Notes: a model not told the origin generated them from the sequence alone. 64,000 nt of DNA from Actinoplanes sp. NBRC 103695 (GCF_030269485.1 NZ_BSTL01000025.1:62001-126000); one strand, 5' to 3'. Positions 51,260 to 59,449 are shown, counted from the first letter of the stretch. Numbers and translations: made by a program.

Positions 51260-51873
51260 CCGCGTCCTTCCTCCAGATAACCCTTGGCGGCGAGCGCTGC
51301 GCGCAACTTACCCCGTGCGTCGAACAACGTCTTGTAGATCGCGTTGCGGTTGGTCTCCCACTCGACCACCAACGCGTCCAGCGAGATACCGTTCAGCACG
51401 ATCGCCACGAAGACCCGGCGCTGCCGTTCGGTCAACTCCTGGTCGATGGCGTGCCGCAGGGCGTCGAGTAGTTCACGCCGCTGCGACTGCTCAACCGGCC
51501 CGAAACCGAACGCCGCCGGCAGCCGCTCCCAGTCCTCGGCGTCCATCGCCACGCCCGGCCGTTGCCAGAAATGCCGGCCGATCTTCGTGGAGACCTCGAA
51601 CATCACGAACTTGTACGCCCAGGTCGTGAACCTGCTCTCGCCACGAAACGAGCTGAGCTTGCCGAGGATCGCCAGCATCGCGTCGGCGGCCGCTTGGTGG
51701 GCGATGTCGTCGAGCTCGGCCCCGCTGACCCGCAGCTGCCCGGCGCGGCGGCTCACCTCGCCGCGCGCGGCCCTCAACAGGAGCTCGTGCAATCGGCGTT
51801 GACCGGCCTGCTCGACGGCACCTGTCGCGCCGAGCTCCGCCAGCCACTGCGCGGACACATCGTCAAGGGCCAC
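51256..51873 (-). CDS. ECF-type RNA polymerase sigma factor
   Basis: 205 residues. Region 2 shows AADAMLAILGKLSSFRGESR and FTTWAYKFVMFEVSTKIG; region 4 shows LTERQRRVFVAIVLNGISLD and ETNRNAIYKTLFDARGKLR. Sequences of this type form a distinct ECF group with longer region 4 helices. It is coupled to the ZAS anti-sigma factor. Its start lies 42 bp from the divergent peroxiredoxin start, so promoters overlap. Confidence 0.86.
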   Translation of the reverse strand: MALDDVSAQWLAELGATGAVEQAGQRRLHELLLRAARGEVSRRAGQLRVSGAELDDIAHQAAADAMLAILGKLSSFRGESRFTTWAYKFVMFEVSTKIGRHFWQRPGVAMDAEDWERLPAAFGFGPVEQSQRRELLDALRHAIDQELTERQRRVFVAIVLNGISLDALVVEWETNRNAIYKTLFDARGKLRAALAAKGYLEEGRG

Positions 51874-51915
51874 CCGCCGATGGTAAGACCGACCGCGCCG
51901 GTGCCACTAATAGGC

Positions 51916-52389
51916 ATGACACTGCTGAAGCCAGGCGATGGCTTTCCCGCTCTCACCCTGACCACCGCTGCCGGGGAACTCGCCTTGCCCGAGGCGCTCA
52001 CCGGCGACTTCGGCATCGTGCTGGTCAACCGCGGCGTCTGGTGCCCCTACTGCGCCAGCCAGCTGCGATCCTTCCAGCGGGCGCAACCGAAACTCGCCGA
52101 AGCCGGCGCCAAGGTCGTCGCCCTCTGGGTCGACGACGAGGCAACCACCAAGGATTTCATTGACAAGAACAACATCCAATTCCCGATCGGGTACGGGGCG
52201 GATGCGGTCGCCGTGGCCGCGGCGACCGGCGCATTCGTCAACCTGGACCCCACCTACCTGCAGTCGACCGGCTTCGTCCTCGACCCGAACGGCAAGGTCC
52301 TGGTCAGCGTCTACTCCAGCGGCGCGATCGGCCGCCTGGTACCCGACGACGTGATCGGAATGATCCAGTACGTGAGGTCACAGCACTAG
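51916..52389 (+). CDS. Peroxiredoxin/AhpC-TSA family protein
   Basis: 157 residues, thioredoxin fold. NRGVWCPYCASQLRSFQ holds Cys43 and Cys46, a CxxC pair with the peroxidatic position. An acidic central segment and FVLDPNGKVLVSVYSSGAIG follow. It should reduce peroxides or act as a thiol oxidoreductase. ATG 51916 was chosen since the fold starts there and an upstream frame lies over the divergent sigma gene. Confidence 0.85.
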   Translation: MTLLKPGDGFPALTLTTAAGELALPEALTGDFGIVLVNRGVWCPYCASQLRSFQRAQPKLAEAGAKVVALWVDDEATTKDFIDKNNIQFPIGYGADAVAVAAATGAFVNLDPTYLQSTGFVLDPNGKVLVSVYSSGAIGRLVPDDVIGMIQYVRSQH

Positions 52390-52463
52390 GAGAAAGATCG
52401 GGTAGGCCACCATGGGCGGGCGCATTTGTTCTGCCGCTGATGGTGCGCGCAGGTCTTTGCGGT

Positions 52464-52616
52464 TCATACCGTTGTTGGCGGAGCCGTGCTCCGGCGAGCT
52501 GCCTTCAAAATCTGCCGCGCCGCGCGGTGAGTGCTCCACTCGATGAGGCCGACTACGAACGCGATAGGACCAAGAAGGAAGACGATGCCGGCGTCGCGGA
52601 GCCACCAGCCAGTCAT
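52464..52616 (-). CDS. Possible small single-pass membrane protein
   Basis: 50 residues with one hydrophobic segment (AGIVFLLGPIAFVVGL) and a basic helical tail (STHRAARQILKAARR). The ribosome site is weak. It could be a real small protein or a scrap. Confidence 0.35.
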   Translation of the reverse strand: MTGWWLRDAGIVFLLGPIAFVVGLIEWSTHRAARQILKAARRSTAPPTTV

Positions 52617-52639
52617 CGTCGTTACCACGCTCGCCGCGG

Positions 52640-52910
52640 GTTGCGCCCAGCCCGGCTTCCATCGCTGCGCGTCATCAGCGGCGTCGAGCTGGGCGAACCC
52701 CATTGGAATGCCGTGCCGGTCGCGAAACTGCTCGGCACCGGCCACTACGAACGGGTGCTTGGCTCCCTGCACGCCCTGCCCGTCGACGGGCACCTTGTCG
52801 AGGCGAACGCGCTCCACCGGCAGCGCCCCGCCCTCGAGGTGCTCCGGCTCTACCTGGCCTGGCCGCGTCTGGTGAGCGGCCGGCTGTCCCCGGCGACACT
52901 GGACTGGCAA
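52640..52910 (+). pseudogene. Fragment of an unidentified gene
   Basis: The frame reads VELGEPHWNAVPVAKLLGTG, YERVLGSLHALPVDGHLVEA and RQRPALEVLRLYLAWPRL with good codon bias, but it has no start and runs straight into the IS5 remnant. It is probably a gene interrupted by insertion. Family unknown. Confidence 0.35.
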
Positions 52911-52920
52911 CGCCGCCCCG

Positions 52921-53045
52921 CTTGTGTTTCCCGGAGTAGTACGGCTTCTGGTCGGCGACCCGTCCATCGGGATCAGAGTGCCGTCAAGGATCGCATACGC
53001 CAGCCGGCGGATCCGGTCCATGGCCGCATGCAGGTCGTCGGCGGC
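52921..53045 (-). pseudogene. IS5-family transposase fragment, frameshifted
   Basis: The minus-strand frame encodes RRLAYAILDGTLIPMDG. After a one-base shift it reads VADQKPYYSGKHK. Together they match the DGT(L)IPIDR...YYSGKHK catalytic-core block of IS5-type DDE transposases. Nothing else of the element remains. Confidence 0.65.
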
Positions 53046-53362
53046 TGCCGCGATCCCCGTTCCGGTTGCTCGTCCCGGAGTCCCGGCTGGCCGTCGAGAT
53101 CCAAAGTGCCGGAGAGTGCCTCCCACTGCATTCCCTGGTGGGTTCGACAGTTGTTGGCGTGGGCAACCGTCGCCCCAGCGCACCTCGTGGCAGTCGAGGT
53201 GGGCAGGGCCCAGCACGCGTGCGTAAACAGCGAAGCCGGAAGGCAGCAGCGCGCCAACGGTCAGGCCGCCCTGCACGCCGTCGATCACCCAGTCGGCAAT
53301 GCCGGCCGCGTCTGTGACGGGTTGCAGCCTGCCGAGGCCGTCCCGTTCCACAGCAATCACTC
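53046..53362 (-). pseudogene. 5' half of the decayed hypothetical family seen at 15.1-15.6 kb
   Basis: Begins VIAVERDGLGRLQPV and continues GVQGGLTVGALLPSGFAVYA, then ARVLGPAHLDCHEVRWGD. A frame change near 53160-53170 is followed by MQWEALSGTLDLDGQPGL, where the IS5 scrap interrupts it. Complementary parts of the same protein survive at 15137-15614. Confidence 0.55.
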
Positions 53363-53365
53363 TGC
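53319..53365 (-). repeat. 47-bp segment repeated at 15573-15619
   Basis: The two 47-bp stretches have four differences by hand alignment. They cover the first ~15 codons of the decayed hypothetical family. Confidence 0.75.
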
Positions 53366-53504
53366 AGTTTGTGTACCAGGTTCAATACAGATCGCCCGAC
53401 GCAGACCCCGACCCAGTGGGCGGGTCCGACGAGAATAGGGCTAGTCCGGCGGCATCGCCGCTGGTCCGGGCCGATCCGCTGGTCCGCGAGGTGGACGATG
53501 ACTG

Positions 53505-53941
53505 CCGAAATCCTGCTTGTTCGACACCATCAACGGCTGGCGGCACCAGGTCTTCGCCACCGACACGCCCCACGCAGGCGCTCCGATCCAGTTCCTGGAG
53601 GTCCGCCACCGCACCCACGCCCGGGTCGAGGACCGGATCCGCACCGGCAAGAACACCGGCTTCGGCCGGTTCCCTCACACGTGTTCGCGATCAACACCGC
53701 GTGGTTCGACCTGGCTCTGACCGGTATCGACCTGCTCGCCTGGACCCAGCATCTCCTGCTCGATGGGCCGCTCGCGCTGGCCGAGCCGAAGAAACTGCGC
53801 TACCGGCTACTGCACGTCGCCGCGAAGATCAGCCGGACTGCCCGCACCACCACCCTGCGCATCGCCGCCGGCTGGCCCTGGAGCGACCAGCTCATCACCG
53901 CGTTCCGCCGACTCGGTGAACTCCCCAAACCCGTTACCTGA
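53505..53941 (+). pseudogene. IS1380-family transposase C-terminal remnant, frameshifted
   Basis: The first part, DTINGWRHQVFATDTP and VRHRTHARVEDRIRTGKNTG, is in one frame. After a shift near 53680 it continues FAINTAWFDLALTGIDLLAW, KKLRYRLLHVAAKISRT and ITAFRRLGELP to a stop at 53941. This is the recognisable C-terminal third of IS1380 transposases. The catalytic N-terminal part is gone. Confidence 0.7.
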
Positions 53942-54163
53942 TAACGGAACCGGCTCATCCACCCCAAACACGGACCACGGAGCAACCCGGCCTGCGGCCG
54001 GGCGATAACCGCTGCCCATCACCAGAACCGCCACCACAACCTCGCCCGGATCACCGGCCAAACCAACCCACCCGGCTTAATGAAAGACGGAGGTTAGGGC
54101 CTGTCATGACGAGGGGGCGCCCGGGCGCCCCGTCGAGGCGCACCGGGCTTCACCGTCGCGGTG
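53942..54163. other. Intergenic region after the IS1380 remnant
   Basis: About 220 bp, partly likely IS-end DNA (a GGTTAGGGCCTGTC-containing stretch near 54094). No gene seen. Confidence 0.4.
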
Positions 54164-54697
54164 CTAGCTGCAGGCCTGGTTGTCGGTGAACACCGCCATC
54201 GACGTCGCCTCGTCGTTGTCGCTGTCGCCCACCCACTGCGTCGAGTGGTTCGCGTTCATGCACCGGGTGGTGCCGGACTGGTTGCTGTCGTAGTACCAGC
54301 GCGCGTCCCGGGCCGTCCGGTTCGCCCACGACGACGTCAGGTCGTTGAACCCGTTGTCGGTAAAGTTACGCCTGGTGATCCCGGACTCCGGCCCGTACCA
54401 GATCATCCAGCCGGTGAAGCCACGGCCGTCCCAGAAGCAGACACGGCCGCTCAGGCAGTCGTCGAACCCCCGGGAGGCGAAGTTGATCCCGGCCTGGCCA
54501 CCGTCGAAGACAATTTGGTCCGGACCGGACGGCCTCGCGTCGGCGTAGTTCGCGGAGATGCGGGCCACCGCCGCGCTGCGGCGCCCGGCCTCGTCACCCG
54601 CGGGCGCGGCGACTCCGGCGCCCGGAATGGCCACGATGCTGACGACCGTACCCAGCACGACAGCCGCGCCCTTGACCTTGAGACTGATCGTTCTCAT
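54164..54697 (-). CDS. Secreted peptidase inhibitor family I36-like protein
   Basis: 177 residues. A signal peptide (KLKVKGAAV-type basic start, hydrophobic core, GAGVAAPAG) precedes a propeptide-like stretch. The mature domain has CLSGRVCFWDGRGFTGW, then IWYGPESG, NDLTSSWANRT and two later cysteines. The CxxGRVCFW block is typical of I36 (SMPI-like) inhibitors and related small exported proteins of actinomycetes. It probably acts outside the cell, with two disulfides. Confidence 0.8.
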   Translation of the reverse strand: MRTISLKVKGAAVVLGTVVSIVAIPGAGVAAPAGDEAGRRSAAVARISANYADARPSGPDQIVFDGGQAGINFASRGFDDCLSGRVCFWDGRGFTGWMIWYGPESGITRRNFTDNGFNDLTSSWANRTARDARWYYDSNQSGTTRCMNANHSTQWVGDSDNDEATSMAVFTDNQACS

Positions 54698-54797
54698 CCT
54701 TTTCCCCCGTTCCTCGGTGAATCGGTGCGCGTCACGCTACGGATCCGGGTAGGGACACCGAAGAACCTTTGCACCGCATTGCAAAGCCGCTGGCCAG

Positions 54798-55781
54798 TCA
54801 GTTCCCGTCGAGGAGAGCGGCACCGAGCGGAGTCAAGGAGTGCACCACCGACTGGTCCCTGCGGTGGCTCGCGATCAGGCCCGCGTCCCGGAGCACCGCC
54901 GCATGCCGGCTGACGGACGAGACCGACGTGTCCAGCCGGCCCGCGATCCGGGAGGTCGAAGCGCCGTTCGCGATCGTCTCCAGCACGGCACAGCGGGTCG
55001 TCCCCAGCAGGGCCTCCAGGGACCGGGAGGGTGCGGCCCGCCGCGCCTGGTGCCACCGGAACTGCATGCCGATCGGGTAGACCAACGTCGGCGGCAGGCT
55101 TGCGTCGGCGAGGGCGACCGGGACGCGATGACAGAAGTACGACGGCACAAGGCGCAGGCCGCGCCCGTCGAGATGCAGTTCACGGTCGACGGCGTACGCG
55201 ATCTCGAGGACAGGCGGGCGCCAGCACAGCAGCGGACGCATGCTGTCGAACAGGCCCGTCAGTCCGTGCTCGGTGAGCGCCGCGAGCCGGTGGGCGTGGT
55301 CGGCGGCGACGGACCGGCCGACCAGGTCGCGGTGCGGGGCGACGACGGCGTCGTGGTAGCCGCGCAGCGCGGACGCCAGCCGGTCGAGCACACCGGGGTC
55401 TCCCTCGGCCAGCGGCCAGGCCCAGTCCGGCAGCCGACGCCACCGGTCGAGCCGCCGGAGCTGCGTTCGCAGGTCGCGCCGCGGTGTGCTCAGCAGCGCC
55501 TCCAGCCCTTGGTCCAGACCGAGGCGTGCGGCCGCCGGGGTGAGGAAATCCGGGAAGTACGGACCCATCGGGGCGAGGGTCCGCAGCGCGCGGGACCCGC
55601 GCCGGACGGCCGCGGAGCGATCGGCATCCGCGGTCACGGCGTTCAGCCAGGGCCGGAAGCTGAGCGGCATGGACCGCTCGCGCATGCGGAAGCCGCTCAG
55701 CAGCACCTCCCACAGTGGATCCGCGTCCGCGCACAGCGCGGTCCGCGCGACATCCTCTGCCGTAAAATGCACTCGCAGCAC
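54798..55781 (-). CDS. ArsR-type winged-helix regulator with large N-terminal domain
   Basis: 327 residues from GTG 55781. The N-terminal ~240 residues (VHFTAEDVARTALCADADPL onward) form the large helical domain found in actinobacterial ArsR-like regulators with DUF5937. The last ~75 residues are the HTH: LEALLGTTRCAVLETIANG and SVSSVSRHAAVLRDAGLI. No cysteine metal site is present, so it likely binds another ligand. It sits 100 bp upstream of the I36-like gene on the same strand and may control it. Confidence 0.78.
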   Translation of the reverse strand: MLRVHFTAEDVARTALCADADPLWEVLLSGFRMRERSMPLSFRPWLNAVTADADRSAAVRRGSRALRTLAPMGPYFPDFLTPAAARLGLDQGLEALLSTPRRDLRTQLRRLDRWRRLPDWAWPLAEGDPGVLDRLASALRGYHDAVVAPHRDLVGRSVAADHAHRLAALTEHGLTGLFDSMRPLLCWRPPVLEIAYAVDRELHLDGRGLRLVPSYFCHRVPVALADASLPPTLVYPIGMQFRWHQARRAAPSRSLEALLGTTRCAVLETIANGASTSRIAGRLDTSVSSVSRHAAVLRDAGLIASHRRDQSVVHSLTPLGAALLDGN

Positions 55782-55859
55782 CGATACATCGTGACTTCTC
55801 CCGATAGATCGCAGCTATCGACGACCCGACAGAACCCCGGACCCTAATAGGACTTTGTT

Positions 55860-55965
55860 AGGTAGGGACGGGTTGGTGGCATTGTGGGCAGAACCCGAGC
55901 CAGGTGCCGAGTTGGTATTCCAGGTGCCGTAGGACGGCGTAGAGGCTCAGGGCTGCTCGGCTGCT
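55860..55965 (-). pseudogene. Short unidentified coding scrap
   Basis: A minus-strand frame reads YAVLRHLEYQLGTWLGFCPQ and then CHQPVPT before a stop. It resembles the C-terminus of some actinobacterial protein but lacks any upstream part. Not identified. Confidence 0.25.
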
Positions 55966-55984
55966 TTTGGGTCGGTCGGCCGTA

Positions 55985-56345
55985 GCGGATTCTGGGCGAT
56001 CCCCGAAGTCGCCCATGCCACCGGTACGCCGGCCGCGACGCCACGTCCGTCCGCGATTCCCCCCGCCACCACCACCGGCACCGGATCGACCGCGTCGACG
56101 ACAGCCGGTACCAGGGCCATGGTGGTCGTGCCGCCGCGGACGTGACCGCCAGCCTCCCACCCTTGGGCCACCACGACGTCCACCCCGGCGGCGACGGCGT
56201 GCAGTGCCTCGTCGACGTCACCGACTGTGTGCAGGTGCAGGGCGCCGGCCTGGTGGATCCGGGCATGTGTCGGCGACGGGTCTGCCCAGAAGGTAGAGAT
56301 GATGGGCAGCTTCTCCTCCAGGCACACGGTGAGGCTGTCGACGAC
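55985..56345 (-). pseudogene. Nitronate monooxygenase fragment
   Basis: The frame CLEEKLPIISTFWADPSPTH, GALHLHTVGDVDEALHAVAA, DVVVAQGWEAGGHVRG and PVPVVVAGGIADGRGVAAG is the central block of nitronate monooxygenases, including the flavin phosphate-binding AGGIADGRG motif. Both the N-terminal and C-terminal thirds are missing, so the fragment is not functional. Confidence 0.65.
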
Positions 56346-56500
56346 TACCTCTGGCTGGCGAGGCCGACAGCCCGTTGGGTCACGACTTCTGTCTGACCTT
56401 GGTGCGCGGGCCGGGCCGCGATGAGGTCATCGAGCGGCTGGGCGGCACGGATCGGGTGGACATCGTCGGCCGCCGCGGCGAACCCGAGACGGCCGCCCGT
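56342..56500 (+). pseudogene. Second DUF6461-like fragment
   Basis: DDYLWL in one frame, then DFCLTLVRGPGRDEVIERLG in another, after which similarity stops near 56470. It keeps a few N-terminal residues lost from the 46.9-kb copy but has none of the C-terminal half. Confidence 0.55.
56358..56470 (+). repeat. 113-bp duplicated segment, copy 2
   Basis: Direct repeat of 46985-47097, three mismatches in 113 bp. The junction at the 3' end is abrupt: downstream sequences of the two copies are unrelated. Confidence 0.85.
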
Positions 56501-56965
56501 CGACGCCTACGAACTGCATGGCGAAGTACCACCGTCCGTGCGAGGCCTCGCCAGGTCGAGGACATCGCGCGCCCCATTGCCGGCCTCGGCAGTAAGGAGT
56601 CGTTGCAGCCGGACTCTTTCGGCGGCGTACGTGGCGGCGTCGTCGGCTGAACGCCAGCCACTCTCGAAGGGATCGGGATCGTGGGTGAACTTTCTGCTGG
56701 TCGCCTACCGACAACACCGGCACGGGGCGGCCTCTCTCCCGGCGAGAGACCTTTCCGGGTCCAGGTCTGGCGTCATCTGCTGGTGCGTGCCCCTGCTGTC
56801 GGCGCTTTCGCGGGGCGCTGGGTCTCGCCGCGTTGCCAGGTGGCCGTGGTGCCCCGCTCGCGGTGGTCGTCGGGCGCCCGAGCGGTAGGAACTCGACTTT
56901 GGTCATGGACATGATCGACCTAGGACTGACGCCGTGCCGGGGCGCGTTCTCCTACGCTGCGGGGC
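56501..56965. other. Decayed stretch with a minus-strand coding scrap
   Basis: A minus-strand frame around 56510-56690 reads HDPDPFESGWRSADDAATYA, AERVRLQRLLTAEAGNGA with good codon bias, but it lacks a start. The remaining ~270 bp before the Clp-N gene show no convincing frame. Confidence 0.35.
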
Positions 56966-57955
56966 ATGGCAGTCGAGTTCACCGGAAATTCTCAGGTTGT
57001 CACCGCCATCCATCTCGCGCATGCCGCGGCTGATGCTGAGGTCGGCACCGAGCACCTGCTAGGGGGCTTGCTGAATGCCGCGCCGGATATCAAGCAGCTG
57101 CTCGGTGCGTTCGACATCACCACGGTGGTCCTGGTGGCGGTGCTCAACGACCGCAAGGACGACTGGGGTAGTCCGGACGGGACCGAGCAGGTGGACGACG
57201 AGGTCACGGTCGCCGACCGGAAGCGTCCTGCGCCGTTCGGCCACGGTGCGAAGGCGGCGCTGATCCGGTGCGCCGAGCTGTCCGGCGGCGAACCGTGTAC
57301 GCCCGAGCAGCTGTTCTCGGCGGTCCTGCATGACGAGCGGTCGCGGGCGGTCGCGGTGATCCGCGACTGTGGAGCGGACCCCGCCGAGGTCCGTGCCGCC
57401 CTCCGCTCCGGGCAGCTACCACAGCGGCCCGACCGGGTCGCCCCTGATCTGCGTGTCACCCGCGACCGGCTGATCGGGCGGCAGGCCTACCGGGGACGCG
57501 GCCTGCAGGACAAAGTGATGTCGTTTCTGATCCCGGTGAAGATCAACTATGCGGCCGCGCCGGTGATGTGGGTCTCGCTGGAGAGCGACGAGATCGCGAA
57601 GGCCCGCGGCGGCGAGGCGGGTACCGACGACCTGCTGGTGGCGACACTGTCCACCTACGAGGTCGCGATCGCGTACCCGCACCTGTCCGGCCGGTCCATC
57701 GGTGCCTATACCGGCAGCCGGGCGCTGGCGGATGCTGGTCTCCGCCATGACCGCGTGGCTCGTCTTGCGGCCTCGGCCGAGCTGGGGACCGATGCCGTCC
57801 GCCCGAGCGATGTCCTGCGTCGTGGTGGCCCCTGGGCGCGGAACACCGGTGAGCTGTTGGGGGCGCTGCTCGCCCACGACGAAACCCGCGCCGTGCGCCT
57901 GCTGAACAGCCTCGGCGTCGACGTGCGTGCGCTGCGCTCGTCCGTCACGGCATAG
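56966..57955 (+). CDS. Clp amino-terminal domain protein
   Basis: 329 residues with repeated Clp-N-type helical modules: VVTAIHLAHAAADAEVGTEH followed by LLGGLL, ALIRCAELSGGEPCTPEQLF, and in the second half GEAGTDDLLVATLS, GTDAVRPSDVLRRGG and LLGALLAHDETRAVRLLNSL. No AAA ATPase domain follows, so it is not ClpA/ClpC itself. Stand-alone Clp-N proteins may act as adaptors or substrate binders. It is intact within the decayed region. Confidence 0.75.
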   Translation: MAVEFTGNSQVVTAIHLAHAAADAEVGTEHLLGGLLNAAPDIKQLLGAFDITTVVLVAVLNDRKDDWGSPDGTEQVDDEVTVADRKRPAPFGHGAKAALIRCAELSGGEPCTPEQLFSAVLHDERSRAVAVIRDCGADPAEVRAALRSGQLPQRPDRVAPDLRVTRDRLIGRQAYRGRGLQDKVMSFLIPVKINYAAAPVMWVSLESDEIAKARGGEAGTDDLLVATLSTYEVAIAYPHLSGRSIGAYTGSRALADAGLRHDRVARLAASAELGTDAVRPSDVLRRGGPWARNTGELLGALLAHDETRAVRLLNSLGVDVRALRSSVTA

Positions 57956-57984
57956 ACAGGCCAGGGGCGCCGTGGCCCTATGCC

Positions 57985-58209
57985 TTGGCGGCATTCGCGG
58001 CGATGGCGTCCACGGTCCCCTTCACGCCCGCATCGCCCAGCGCCCCGGCCGATGAGGCGGCCGCCGGTGCCGGTGGCGGAGACGAGGTCACCCTTCCGCT
58101 GACCGGAGCCCGCGTGTGGCTCATCGCCGGTGCCGGCGTGGTGCTGCTGACCGCGGGCATCGTCGCCCTCGCCGCGACACGGCACCGCAGGGTACGAACC
58201 GTCGCCTGA
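57985..58209 (+). CDS. Small LPxTG-type surface protein or fragment
   Basis: 74 residues from TTG 57985. The C-terminus is a full sortase signal: LPLTG, hydrophobic helix (VWLIAGAGVVLLTAGIVALA) and basic tail (TRHRRVRTVA). The N-terminus is short and hydrophobic but lacks the basic residues of a normal signal peptide. It is either a miniature cell-wall-anchored peptide or the 3' end of a larger deleted gene. Confidence 0.45.
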   Translation: MAAFAAMASTVPFTPASPSAPADEAAAGAGGGDEVTLPLTGARVWLIAGAGVVLLTAGIVALAATRHRRVRTVA

Positions 58210-58584
58210 GCGGTTCATCGCGATGGAGGGGGTCGCCCGGCTCGATCCAGGCGATCCCGGGTGGCAGAAAGGGTGCGGCGTGGATCGTTCACGCCGCTGC
58301 TCACGCTCAGTATGGCCGGGTGTACCGAGACCGGCGTCATCGGGCGTCCTCTCTCGGTACGGCAGCCAACGGCGCCGAGGTCATGGCCAGTCCGGTCCTT
58401 CGCGCCGGTCAACGACATCCCGACCGGCCGGCCCGGCTAGACCCAATACCGCTGACTTAGGTGGCGCCACCGTCGCCGACATCGACCTCACCTACATCCC
58501 ACCACTGGGCAGCCCCTTCGGCGCCACCCAAAATCGCCACCCAGAACTGGCAGGACACCACCAGCCCCTGAAGCCGGAGGAAGC
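58210..58584. other. Decayed stretch
   Basis: About 375 bp with no intact gene. Near 58470-58580 a frame reads VADIDLTYIPPLGSPFGATQ and then, shifted by one base, IATQNWQDTTSP-stop. The PPLGSP pattern resembles the C-terminal tail of disulfide-reductase-type flavoproteins, so this may be the end of a lost oxidoreductase gene. Confidence 0.35.
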
Positions 58585-58585
58585 C

Positions 58586-58841
58586 GTGACGCAGCTGCTC
58601 ACCATCGCACTCGCGGCTGGCCGCCGTTCTCAGCGGCGCGGCTTTCCTCGCCTTCGAACTGCACCAGCGCCGGCGGTCCGCCTCCGAACCCTCGGTCCGT
58701 GCTGAAGCGGCCCGGATGGTGGCAGCCCTGCACGACGCCGCGGCACAACGACCAGCAATCGCGGTTCCGCCGATCGTCGTCATTCCCGCACCCACCGATA
58801 CATCGACAACCCACTTGTCGGCAGAGACCGCGGCAGCATGA
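58586..58841 (+). pseudogene. Small membrane-protein gene with one-base frameshift
   Basis: GTG 58586 follows a strong GGAGGA site and begins VTQLLTIALA. Near 58615 the frame must shift to continue LAAVLSGAAFLAFELHQRRR and an Ala/Pro-rich tail ending at TGA 58839-58841. The gene would encode one N-terminal helix and a basic cytoplasmic segment. Its stop overlaps the ATG of a 21-codon frame. Confidence 0.4.
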
Positions 58842-58903
58842 CCGTGATCGCCGCCTTGGTCGCGTTGAACGCCGCCCAGGTGATCGTTCTTCTGACCGCC
58901 TGA
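58838..58903 (+). CDS. Possible 21-residue membrane microprotein
   Basis: ATG 58838 overlaps the upstream TGA (ATGA). The 21 residues (MTVIAALVALNAAQVIVLLT...) form one hydrophobic helix and stop at 58903. The coupling is suggestive, but the length makes it uncertain. Confidence 0.3.
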   Translation: MTVIAALVALNAAQVIVLLTA

Positions 58904-58965
58904 ACCCGTCACCCAACATCAGTACAGCCTTTCCTGAATACAGGCGGCGCTGCACTATCGGCGAC

Positions 58966-59112
58966 ATGGAGACGGTGACTCACGGCCAGGTCCTCGCCCG
59001 TTTCGGCCACGCGTTGTCCGACCCCACCCGGGCCCGGCTGCTGCTGGCCCTGCGCGACGCGCCGGGCTATCCGGCCGAGCTGGCGGATCTGCTCGGCGCG
59101 ACCCGGCAGAAC
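58966..59112 (+). pseudogene. Truncated cmtR copy
   Basis: The first ~49 codons nearly match cmtR at 17649 (METVTHGQVLARFGHALSDP, ALRDAPGYPAELADLLGATR). They then break inside the DNA-recognition helix, exactly before the Cys56/Cys60 metal site. The frame continues to 59403 as low-complexity Arg/Ala/Pro-rich sequence running into the tRNA gene, which is not believable protein. It cannot sense metal or fold as a dimer. Confidence 0.75.
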
Positions 59113-59364
59113 CTCGTCCTGACCACCGCCAGAGGCGCCCGCGCCAAGTTGAAAGCCAAGAACCGCCGCCGAGGCCCCCAACGGCCGGCCAAGGCACCCG
59201 CCCCCGTCAGCCCAGCTAACACCACACCCACCGCACAAAAGCCCAGGCCAGAGGCCCGCCAAGGTCAACGAGCAGCGCGGACAGGGCGAGCTTCCACATG
59301 CCGACAGCGAGCTTCCAAGCAGCACAGTGGACGCCCGCGAGCTGCGAAACCGCAGGTCAAAGGG

Positions 59365-59436
59365 TGGGCCGCCGGGGATTCGAACCCCGAACCTAAGGAT
59401 TAAAAGTCCTCAGCTCTGCCATTGAGCTAGCGGCCC
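59365..59436 (-). tRNA. tRNA-Lys (anticodon TTT)
   Basis: On the minus strand a 72-base cloverleaf forms. The acceptor arms are GGGCCGC/GCGGCCC. The D-arm is GCTC/GAGC and the anticodon stem GAGGA/TCCTT encloses CTTTTAA (anticodon TTT). The T-arm is CGGGG-TTCGAAT-CCCCG. The discriminator base is A and no CCA is encoded. Confidence 0.95.
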
Positions 59437-59449
59437 GCAAGAACACAGG

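Noticed and set aside
52464..53360. Single ~300-codon minus-strand gene
   Set aside because: It strings together unrelated pieces (small membrane protein, IS5 scrap, hypothetical-family start) by chance openness.
58699..59403. Long frame running through the cmtR copy into the tRNA gene
   Set aside because: Only the ~49-codon cmtR part is protein-like; the rest is low-complexity sequence and antisense tRNA.
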